NCBI GenBank assembly: GCA_946902875.1
Contig: OX336340.1
Span: 15,391,566 to 15,455,565 of the forward strand
From: Nematopogon swammerdamellus
Lineage: Eukaryota; Arthropoda; Insecta; Lepidoptera; Adelidae
Direction: 5' to 3'
Length of the DNA: 64,000 bases
The position numbers and the translations under genes were made by a program. The notes beneath the pieces are model-generated. The model did no database searches. It saw nothing but the letters and a program-made list of their open reading frames with translations, and had not been told where the DNA came from. Positions 9,657-21,600 of this stretch are shown piece by piece (the first letter of the stretch is position 1; the number at the start of each line of letters is the position of its first letter).

Positions 9657-12600
9657 GTAATTTTATGTTTTTTTATTTTTCACAATATTATTTCTCAAAT
9701 TGTCTGTCTAATGAAATAAAACATTGGAACATTTTTGGTTCAATTATGTATATCACTCCTTAACGAACATGAGATATATTATTCTATTGCATAAAACAAT
9801 ATTTTGGTAAATTACAAGTAATTTTGGTAAATTAAAATTAAAAGTAAAGGTCTACATCCATAAATAATAATTAAGTAACGCACGAAGTTTAGGGGACTTC
9901 GTTGCTATGTTACGATTTGTTACTATGACCCGGATTTAATTAATTGAGGTTGACTACAATGGTGTTTAAAAATAAACTTAAAGGTATACAAATCGAGGAC
10001 CTGGAAGAGGCGGACAAGGTGAAGGCGACTCGGGAGCTGTCAAAATTGGCAATCCAAAGGGGATTACATCAATCGAATATCGGTGAATCGGAAATCGGCT
10101 CGATTTTTGCCCAAAATCGAAATCCGTTCATTTGCATTCGGTCATCAAACTCTATATATCGGAGAAAATAACAACAGACAGAGAGACACAAGAGTGATCC
10201 TATAAGGATTCAGTTTTTTTCCTCTTTTGAGGCGCAGAACCCTAAAAATAAATAAACTTGTTGTTTTAATTTTTTTTTTAATTTTGTGTATTTTTATTAC
10301 TTTGTATTTTTAATACTTGTATAATATATGTAAAATTAATAGAAAATTTTGAAAATGTGAAATAAGGAAATAAACTTGTATAGGTACTTACTTATTGATG
10401 AATGTTCTTTCATGTATCTAATGTACCTGCCAAAAACGTTACGTAACACTATTGGGGATCAAGCTTTAGTTACGATTTGTTACGCAAGGGTGGGTATGGG
10501 TGAGGGGGTCAAAACTTAACAAGTGCGTTACGTAATTTGTGGGTGGTTTTTTTTATGGATATACTAGACACTTGGCGCCGTCAGCGTGGATTGTTGATCC
10601 GACGACGCCCAAAAGCATTCGGTTTGGAACGGGGGCTGCGAATGCCATGCCGGCGTGACAGATGCCTTTTTAAGCTTCTCTTGAAAGATCCTAAGTCAAA
10701 CACTGAATGAAACACATCGGGAGGAAGTGCATTCCAGAGTTTCGCAGTGTGGAAGATAAAAGAAATACTGGAGCGCGTAGTCCGCACTTTAGGCAGCTCT
10801 ACAATAGGGATGCATTCTCTGTCTGCTACGCGTGGACCTATGGTGAAATGGTTAGGTCGGAATCGTTTCGAACAGCTCCTCAGAGCATTCACCGTTGAAC
10901 AGTCGGCCCCTAAACTATTGTATTTTACGAGCTAGGGGTCTGTGACACGCAATTAGCAGACGAGCAGCGGAACTAAAATTAAGTTGTCCGATTTTGGCGA
11001 CGACGCACTTCCGCTCGCTTATTTCTAGACGAACAGAAATAGTCTCATGTACGTATCTGTCTAGGACTAGTTATTAAATGATGGGCTGTAATTGGTTTTG
11101 TCACTCGTTGCAAACTCGTCAGTGGGCATACAAAAGGATTAGATATTAGCTGACGACGAGACGGTACGGAGAAGAACAACCAGCTATTACTCGGCATGGA
11201 GCTCGGTGAACTAATAGATGATTATTACTTCAACCGCGTTTGTAAAAATGCAAGTTGCATTATACATAATTTACGCAGACAGCCTTTTATGTCATGTCGT
11301 TTGCAAAACTCCTGCGATTGTTTAAAAAACAAAAATTCTATCATTTTTAACTTTTTGAATTTAGAAGCCGAAATAAAAAGAACCATTCTTTTGATTGACC
11401 GAACCGTTTTATTACAACGTCTAGTCGATGTTGATAAGTATATTGTGAAAATGAAGATCTCAAAGGGAAATTCATGTGCGATAATTTTCTATAACTTCAG
11501 TTTTAGTACCAAAGCATATTATGCAGATGGAAAATCCGACAATGTTTGAAAGGGGAAAACATCGTAACATTCCCCATTCAACTTGAGTGAGAAACTTAAA
11601 TATTTGAATAGCATAGAACCACAGAGCAAAAAAGTCCGGCCGGGCGCGGGCGGTGTGGCCCGATCGTTGTTCTGTGCATAGAACCATAAATAAAGTACCC
11701 ATCTTGTGATCACTACTAATATAACATTAATTGTTTCTGACTAATTTTAATCCCCAATATTTAGAAGTGTAACTTGTTACCTAACGAGAATAAATTAATT
11801 GATTGATTGATTTTATACTTGGAAGATTTCAAGCTAGCGCCGGTGGTCGGAGCGGTTTTGCCGTCTCGAATCCCTTGCTCATTACTAGGTAGGCTCAATT
11901 TGTATCTGGTTGAGTTGGTAAAATCGTGCTGGACGAAACAATGCCGCATAGCAGCCTTGGTTCTGTTCTCCTCTAGTCCAGTGTCCAGGGCGTTCGGTAA
12001 CTAGTTGGAAAGTATGTCATAGAGGAGGTAATTAGTAACTTATTTAAATAGAAAATTTCACCGTTTTTTTTAATCACATTTTTTTTTATATTTCAGGAAC
12101 ACTGAAGATTAGGTTCATAAAACCCTCCTACCTAAAATTAAAAATCTATTTTTCATTGTTTTTCTATAAATTTAGTGTGCCTCACATCGATACAGTACAA
12201 TAGCATGAATGTGCTCAATGTGAAAAACTAAATTATTCCGCTAGTTAGAGCCCTAAAATGTCACAAAAATATATAATATTTCTTTAGCGTTTTCTTCTTG
12301 TGTCTATTGTCATTCATTAGTCATTCAGTCATTTCATTACACAGAGAGTGTCTGAAAATTAAATACGTATATTGCGAAATATAAAAATCATGACATTTAG
12401 TGCAGAGACAAATATGGCTAATTAAGTTACTAATAACTTCCTCTATCACCTCTTGAAAGTGTACAACGAGTTACCAAACACCAAGTATATGCAATCCAAA
12501 GGAAAGTCTTCTGTATGGAACCTTCTCGGAGGCGATATGGTACACCCAGTCAGGGGTGCATGTGCTCTCACCACTTTGTCTCAATCATACATACCCAATA

Positions 12601-15600
12601 ATAAAACTTGAACACTGAACGGCTTTGATAATAATTTACGTAATATTAAAACTATTTGCATGCAAAAGGGGAAATATAAATTGTACATAAAGGAAAATAT
12701 AATTAAACTAAAATAAAAATATTCATGCATTCTCGAAATAAATCATTGTCCCGAGAACGGCCGCCTTGTTGCCCCGCTGAATGGCGAGCCTGAAATTTTG
12801 TGTGAGGAACGCTTTGGCATCTCAGCTCACCTAGAGCACAGATCAGATATTAGTTACTACGTCCTAGATGTCTTCAGCGTTCGGGCTCCACACTCCGAGA
12901 GCGAACACAGCAAAGGCGACGCACTCATAGTGTTGCTTTCACATTTATTAATTTTTCTATGTTGTTGAGCGGAACTCAATGTTCAAAGCATATTTCATAC
13001 TTGGGGAAATACTTTGGCAAATGATTTTTACTTTTGGCAAACGATGTTGCTATCAGACCTGCAGCAATATACTGACATCACTGACTCACGTACTAATTCA
13101 AAATTAAACCAGCTACTAATGTTATATTAATTGACAGACAGCCTAATACCTAAATACATTTCTAATCAATTTGTACACGCCCTAATTTTTAAGTTTCCGT
13201 ATCCGGTACGGGAACCTATTACTAAGCCTACGCCGTCTGTCTGTCTTACTGTCCGAGGGCTGTATCTCTTGAACCGTAATATAGCCCGTTGAAATTTTCA
13301 CAGAATATGTGTTATTAATTATTATGGCCGATATAACAACAAATAATAAAAATAATAAAACGTAAAAAAACACGGGGGTTCCCATAGAAGAAACTAAAAA
13401 GTGTATGTGCGCCATCTACCGAAAAGAGTATGAAGCATTTTAACTAATCATGAATTTCAAATAATATGAATCATTTCATAAACACGCCATAGATGGCGTG
13501 AGTGGCGCTGACCATGACATGGTGATACGGAACCCTCGGCGCGCGAGTCCGACTCGCACTTGGGCAGTTTTTTTACTTTTAATGCACAAATACACAAAGC
13601 AAAAATACATATCCGCTCAACATTCGAGCAATATCGCGCGCATGTGTCGGACTTGGGCGAGATCGCGGCGTGCTCTAATCCGAGGCGTTCAATACCACAT
13701 TTTTAAAATTTGTTGTATGCAAAATGTGTCAAAAGCATATAATTTTCGAAATATACATTAAATGCCACGCCTAGTAAAATTACGTGGTAACGACTTATGC
13801 TAGTTCTAAGCCGTGGAATGAAAAAAATTGTCCCTATATTTCCGAGCATAATTTTTCTAAAGAAAATAACAAATCCTGTCTAATTAAAGTTTTTTTTAAA
13901 GTAGGTTATTGTAATACACAAAGAAAACAATATCCAGAAGCGACGGCACAGACAATTTAGAGGTACCTATGTAGGTACACATTTTTTCGGTCGCCACTTA
14001 AATTTGCCGCAAAATTTGCCAGTTGTTCGTTAATAAGAATAAAAAAAAATACAGACGAATTGAGAACCGCCTCTTTCTTGAAGTCGGTTAATTATGGAGC
14101 ATTTTACACTTGCGCAATGGGGTTTTGTTTTATTTATTTTCAGGGTTTTTAACAATGATTTATTAGCACCCGCCAGGGGGTTACGTTGGTAGGGACTAGT
14201 GAAACAGGTCACCTTCTTAGGGGTTTAAATTTTTTTTGTGTGAAAACTGACACGGTTGGCTACATCACCTACAACATCCGTGATGTCAGCCCATAACACC
14301 GGGTGAACTAGGTGCCATGTCAGTGATTCCCTTCATTTCATGTCGGCTACACTGAACTGGACAAAAACACGAACTATTACATAGCCGTTTCGACCGACCT
14401 TTCGTTCAGTGCGGTGGTACCAACCCGGCCGGGATAAACCCTGCCACCTAGTAAAGTAAGAAGGGAAGGGAACTACAGTTTTACGTGGAATCCGAACCAC
14501 GGGCAGCCTCCAACGGTTGAGCGATCACCCATCCAAGTACTGACCATGCCCAGTGTTGCTTAATAACAGTCGACCGACCGCACCACTGAGCTACCGAAGC
14601 TGACAATTATTAAACTGATCCGTCTAGTAGCAGTAGTTCGGTTGGTAGTCCGGTTGACCGAACTAGTGAACCTTTGCAGTGGCAAAAGTTCGGTTGTTAC
14701 GTAATACCGAACAATTGAAACCCTTTAGTAGCAGTAGTTCGGCTAATATAATTTGATTATTTTTTAATGTCATTAAGTTATTCGGTTGGTAGTCCGGTTG
14801 ACCCGGCAGTTCCCAGTAGTCTTTTATAAAATTATGGAAACCTCCTTTCAATTTCTGCTGCCCTGTTAATTTAGAACCGTTCCCAGTAGTCTTAACAAGT
14901 AGTCTTTTGGGCTTAAATCTGAAATTAATATTTTACGAAATCTTTTAAATGATACCGCTGGTCGAAACCTTATTGGTCAGAATACAGTCACCGTAATTAA
15001 AGTGGAAACCCAAAAGACTACTGGGAACAAAGATATATTATGTACTAGCGTACAAATATTTCCTCATTAGCGTAATATTTCCTCAAAGACTGGAAACGGT
15101 TCTAAAGTACCAGGGCAGCAGAAATTGAAAGGAGGTTTCCATAATTTTATATATTATGTTAATCGTTATTATAATAATAACTTATATGAAATTATGGAAA
15201 CCTCCTTTCAATTTCTGCTGCCCTGGTACTTTGGTGACTTCATGTTTGTTAATGTTTCCTAATCCTGGCCTATATACAGGATGTTTGATGACTATAGGTC
15301 ATACATAATTCATAAAGCAAACCAGGTACTCCTCAGCCTATTTGGAGCAAAAAGTTAGATGACATTTTGTTCTACGGTGAATTTTTTTTTTCCATACAAA
15401 ACTAAATAATTTTATTTAGTTATGTATGGAAAAAAAAAGTTTACTCTCTTTACTATCGGTAAGTCCACTGGGATGAAAATTCCCAGTAGTACAACTGGTA
15501 AGACTACTGGGAACGGCCGAAAATTCCCAGTAGTACAACTGGTAAGACTACTTGGTAAGACTACTGGGAACTGCCGGGTTGACCGAACTAGTGAAGCTTT

Positions 15601-18600
15601 TCACTGCCAAAAGTTCTTTTGTGAAGCTTTTCAGTGGCAAAAGTCTTCCTTTGAAATACGAATTTACAGCGGGCAACAGCTAGTAATTTTTTTTTTTTTT
15701 TTTATGTAATCCGGTATGAGTGGCTGAGTTGGAGGGGCCGAAGCGCATGCTCCGACCAGCCAATATCACCTCCGAGAAGGTAGGTGCCATACCGGAGACT
15801 TCCCTGGATTGCTGGCTATACTGGACTAGAGGAGAACACAACCGAGGCTGCTATGCGCCCATCTTACATCCAGAACGGTGGTACCAACCCAGTCGGCTAC
15901 ATATTGAGCCTACCACCTAGTAAGGGGCAAGGGAAGGGACCTACAGTTTTACACCGGTTCCGAACGGTGAAGCAGCAGGTGTAGGTATGCACATAAATAT
16001 TTTCGTCAGATATTTCTTTACAGAGTTGCTCTATTTACGTGTACTTTTTAAAATATAAGATTAGTTTTATTTTTGAATTTTCTTTTAAATTTAGTCGAAC
16101 TACTGCTACTAAGTACGACCTAACTTTTTCCGCTGAATGAAAAGCTTCACTAAAGAACTTTTGCCACTGAAAAGCTGCACTAGTTCGGTCAACCGGACTA
16201 CCAACCGAACAATTAATGACATTAAAAAATAATCAAATTATATTAGCCGAACTACTGCTATTAAAGGGTTTCGATAGTTTGGTATTACGTAACAACCGAA
16301 CTTTTGCCACTGCAAAGGTTCACTAGTTCGGTCAACCGGACTACCAACCGAACTACTGCTACTAGACGAACTGATCCACGCAAATTTATATTCTGCTGCG
16401 GAAAAGCTGAGAAGAAAGTTTCAAGGTCCATTAATCTCAAGAAATGGTGACTTCGATTGGCCCCCAAGATCACTGGACTTGACATCTCCTGCCTTTTTTC
16501 TGCGGGACGTATGGAACAGGCCGATAAATCTTGAACACTTAAAACAGAATATTGGAAACTCTGTTAATGGGATACCGTTGCAAGTATGCAAAAATGTGAT
16601 GAAAAATGCTAGGAAAAGAGCTCGCATTTGTGCAGCAAGAGATGTATGTTATCTTCCATACGTAATTACCAATGCTGAATAAAATAATCATGGAAAATAT
16701 CTGGTATTATTCGTTTGTATTGTCGGGGTTCTATTTAAAATGATGGAAAAATGTTAACAATATAAGTAATTTAATGTCATTCTCAGCATCTTTATGAACA
16801 CACAATACAGCAAAAACTTAATTAATTAGAGAACAATAAACACACCATACGACATACACACAGCAGAAATTAAAATGTTCAGAGTACAAGATATTTGAGA
16901 TTAAAACCGCCCATAGCCCCTGCAGAATGGGATCCTCATCAACCTCGTAAGACTGATCCAGTAGGTCTTCTCCAGCACTATGCAATGAAACAGATGCGAG
17001 CGTCAAGGACGTGTCAGACGAGCTCCGCTGTAGATGCAGGTTCCTCCTGCCGAACTCTTCATGATGAGGGCGGTCGGTGTGGCGTAATCGACTTCATCCT
17101 CCTGCATATCGCCGCCCATGTCCGCACTCTAATCAACGCCCTCCGATTACATCTTGATGGTACCATAGGCTGCCGCGTACGAAATGATAAACGGGGTGCA
17201 GCTAGCCTTCAATTAAATACTGGAGCCGGTTGATCGTCCTCTTCAGCTCTTCAGCCGGCCTTAGAGAAGGCCTCGGCCACAGGTCCTGGACTCAATGCAC
17301 TGCAGTCTACATGGCTCACAGCAGCAGAAACATCAAAAAAACTCTCAATCTAACAAAATCCAATCCATTCTTTTTCCTTGTAGTTTTTCTCTCTCCTCTC
17401 TGACAGCTGTCTGTCAACATTTTTCTTTTTTTCATATTTTCACTATTTAAATAATTTTCGAAATTCTAATCAGTCAGGAATAACGCTACAGTATATATAC
17501 AGGGTGTCCCAGAAACCAACGATAATCCTTTAACAGGAGATAGGGCTGCTAATTACCTCTCAGAATATCTAATTTTAGGTTTAGTAAAAATGGCTTAGTT
17601 TTTGAGATATTGTCATTTTTGTAAAAATCCAAAATTTTCTCCCTCAGCTCATTTGTTTAAATGCCACAAGTACAAATGTAAGATTTTCTTAAATCTAGTT
17701 TTTGTCAAATATTTCCGAAAAGTAAGGCTTTCACACGGTATAATTTATTTTTTCATGTTTAATCCTGTTTAGCTGAAAAACGACTTAAGAGCCACATGTT
17801 AAAAAAATTTCAGCCTCATCCCTTGAGTTTGGCCCTTCGCGGTAAAAAAAAAAGTTACTACACTGAAGTGGCATTATGCAACAAAAATACGCTCATCTAA
17901 TGTAATTTTTAAAATGGTACATCACTTACCGATTTGCCCAACATTTTATGAGATATTGTTATTTAACTGCAAAAGGACCTCGGAATTTGATAACTGTACT
18001 ACCAAGTACGAATTGGAATAAAATAAACACTTGAATTATATTGGTATTTATTAACCTGTTAAAGTAGATGTTCAAATTGTTTACCACCTACACAAATGCT
18101 AGCTCCACATCTTCTCACAAATGCCCGGTTGATGCGTCGAGCAAGTACTCGATGCAAGTGCAGATACGCCCACCTATTCTATGTAGTTTGTGTTTTCCGT
18201 CCAGTTGAGTGTAGCCGGCACGACCGAAGGGAAGCACTGACGTGGCACCAAGTTCACCTGGTGTTATTGGCTGACATCACGGGTTGTAGGTGATGTAGGC
18301 AACCATGTCAGTTTACATTTTAAAAAAACCTGAGCTAGGTACTGCCGTAATTCTTTCTTTTAGCTCTATCAAGTTTTCCACCGGTTTCCAGTAAACTTTT
18401 TCTTTTAAATAGCCCAAATAATAAAAATCTAACGGATTTAAATCCGGTGATCTAGACGTCCTGTCTATCTGTGGGGATGCAAGTGGCTAGGAGGCCACAA
18501 GACGTCCATTGAATTGTAGAAACTTTAAACGGGCGAATTATCTTGAGTTTCTGCAACAGGAGCTTCAGAGACTTTTAGAAGATGTACCATTGGCCATACG

Positions 18601-21600
18601 GAGGTGGTTGCAAAATGATGGCTGCGCAAAAATTACGCACTTCTCTAGCGTTATGGGCTGGCCCATTACGCTAGAGAAGTGCGTAATTTTTTAGACCAAG
18701 CATATCCCCACAGATGCATCGGACGTCTAGGTCACCGGATTTAAATCCGTTAGACTTTTATTATTGAGGCTATTTATAAGAAAAAGTTTACGGGAAACCG
18801 GTGGAAACTTCATAGAGCTCAAAGAAAGAATTACGGCAGTAGCTCAGGTTTTTTTTTATGTAAACTGACATGGTTGGCTACATCACCTACAACATCCGTG
18901 ATGTCAGCCCATAACACCGGGTGAACTTGGTGCCACGTCAGTGCTTCCCTTCGGTCGTGCCGACTATAGTCAAGTGGACGGAAAACACAAACTATTTACA
19001 TAGCATAGGTGGCCGTATCTGCACTTGCATCGAGTACTTACTCTACCGACGCATCAACCGGGCATTTGTGAGAAGATGTCGAGCTAGCATTTGTGCAGGT
19101 TGTAAACTATTTGAACATCTACTTTAACAGGTTAATAAAGACCAATTACTTCAAGTGTTTATTTTATACCAATTCGTAGTTGGTAGAACAGTTATCAAAT
19201 TCCGAGGTCTTTTTGCAGTTAAATAACAATATCTCATAAATTATTGGGCAAACAGGTAAGTGATGTACCATTTTAAAAACTACATTAGATGGGCGTATTT
19301 TTGTTGCATAATGCCACTTTAGTGTAGTTATTTTTTTTTTCACCGCGAAGTGCCAAACTCAAGGGATGAGGCTTAAATTTTTTTAACATGTGGCTCTTAA
19401 GTCGTTTTTCAGCTAAACAGGATTAAACATGAAAAAATAAATTATACCGTGTGAAAGCTTTACTTTTCAGGAATATTTGATAAAAACTAGATTTAAGAAA
19501 ATCTTAAATTTGTACTTGTGGCATTTAAAAAAATGAGCTTTTGGGAGAAAATTTTGGATTTTTACAAAAATGACAATATCTCAAAAACTAAGCCATTTTT
19601 ACTAAACCTAAAATTATATATTCTGAGAGGTAATTAGCAGCCCTATCTCCTGTTAAAGGATTATCGTCGGTTTCTGGGACACCCTGTATATATATATATA
19701 TATAATAAGTTGTATCGCTCCTATTTGGCCACCTGTATATTTTTAATTTCTTTGTGCACTTTTCTTGCACATCAACAAGTGAATGCCCCATCTAAAATGT
19801 TCCCGCTTTATTTAATTAAGTCAAGAGTCAAGATTAAGCTGTTGCTCAAATAGGACACGATCGTGCAAATTTGCAGTGCGGTGAGGCAATATTCATTATG
19901 CTAAGTACTTGTTAAACTGATTGCTTTTGATGAGATGAGCTCTATGTTAGCAATAGACACCTGCAATATTAAATGTCGCCATATTGTGGAGATTTAATTG
20001 AAGATGCCATGAAGTTGCAAAAACAACCGCAAAATATTTACTTTTCGAAAACAAGGTGCAACGATATATTTTTCGGTTAATTGTGATACAGTCATTGGGA
20101 TGCTGCCCTGGTCGTTTGGTCTCATAAATGGAGGATATAAATGGACTGGAGGACGTAAAAAGGATAAAGGAGATTGCAAAAAGGGCCCAACATTTTGTTA
20201 GTAAAACGATAATGGGAGAATTGACCTTGGTACGACCTGAGCCTTTGGTGGAATTTGCTCTCACGGAGGACCACTGCCCTTGTTTGAACTTTTAGGCACA
20301 ACCGCCCGCCCCGACTAACTCGGTCGGTATGGTCTTTGCTATGTGTCGTGAACAAAAGCGAGTGGGCTGTGTCGGAGACACGGCCGCAGATTCGTGAATT
20401 TGATGAAGATCTCATCGATACCTATCCTTGCTTGTCCCACCACACGAGTAGTTTGGGAGCAGTAGTTTTCGAAAAAAAAATCTTTTCGAGGCCTATCATT
20501 TCCTCCAGCGGATGAGTAGTCGTGGATCAGTAGTATAATTAGAGCAATTAAATGTTTTTCGAAATTTATTTTCGAAGCCTTTTTTCTAAGGGCCATATTT
20601 TATAGAAGGCCTTGTACGACTCTCGGGTATGTCGTCTTAGCAAGTCGAAAGAACTACCTTTAGGACGATATGCCTCACCTTCCTGTAACTCTATAATCCT
20701 TACCTTTAATAAAATCCAACGTCTGCTTTCTGTCTGTCTGTCTGTCCGCTTATAACTCGAGAACCACTGAACCGATTTTAATAAAACAAAATTCTACGGA
20801 TAACTTGATTCTTCCCATCAACTATAGGCTACTTACTATCACGCTAAATAGCTTATGAGGTTAGCAGTGAAGTGAAATATGAGAGCGGGCGGAGCCGCGG
20901 GCACAGCTTGTCTAACATAATTTTCGTAACGCAACTTTTTCTAACTTCTAAGGTAGAACCTTTGCTCGACCGGCAGATACCCAGCAATGTCGCGAGTAGA
21001 GCTTTGGCCAAAAGCTAATTACCGATGTATGCTATAGCGCAGGTTAGATACATAGCTATTGCATAATCCATCTCCTTTGCTAAACCGACATATGTAAGCG
21101 TGGGCTCAACATTCATGACCTTGGCTCAAGCTTTTGTGAACGTTTTATTAAGTTTTGTAACTGCGTCAAGATGAAATATACCTACCTACGAATAGAAAAT
21201 TTGACCTTTTCTCTGTAACATCTTTTATAGAAACGCTAACAACAATGTGAGGTTAAGTTTGGAACGTGACTTGAATTTATGGATTTATTAGCATACAATT
21301 GAATTTTTGTAAAGAATAAATATTTTTAACTAATGACTAATGACACTATTTCAACTCAATTATAGCTACTCATCATAAAGTACAGGGTCAATATTTTACA
21401 ACTTAATTGATTAACACGAGACAATAATGATATAAAAGATAACAATAAAAAATTAACACAGCGTGTAATAAATTTTAAAGTGATCGTTTATGATTTACTA
21501 CATTTCCGCTTTTGCATTTCCATGTTTAATCTTTCTCGCATATTAATTTATAATTTGGCTATATTGCAATTTTAATTAAATTTATTTTTGGGGCTTTAGC

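Larger units (their letters stand above)
17500..19685. mobile_element. 2.2-kb palindromic element made of two inverted halves of a mariner-like transposon
   Basis: The outer ends are TA-CAGGGTGTCCC and GGGACACCCTG-TA. The arms 17500-18484 and about 18700-19685 are inverted copies of each other for about 980 bp. Shared words include TTTTTGAGATATTGTCATTT and CGGATTTAAATCCG. The right arm encodes decayed transposase pieces on the plus strand: a [15 protein letters not shown] stretch near 18735, and [20 protein letters not shown] at 19045-19120. The left arm has the same pieces on the minus strand. The loop adds [20 protein letters not shown] (about 18535-18600), an upstream part of the same transposase. 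A 5'-truncated family A SINE sits at matching positions in both arms. Confidence 0.85.

Noticed and set aside
11196..11549. 117-codon open frame, possible small gene
   Set aside because: Its second half is a degenerate repeat also present at about 61755-61875, its codon pattern is unremarkable, and it has no recognisable domain.
14515..14570. A genuine 5S rRNA gene
   Set aside because: Only the 3' half is similar, and the flanks are SINE sequence shared with other copies lacking any 5S similarity.
20128..20295. 55-codon forward frame with coding-like composition
   Set aside because: Preceded directly by a stop, with no recognised domain. It is too short to support as a gene or exon without transcript data.
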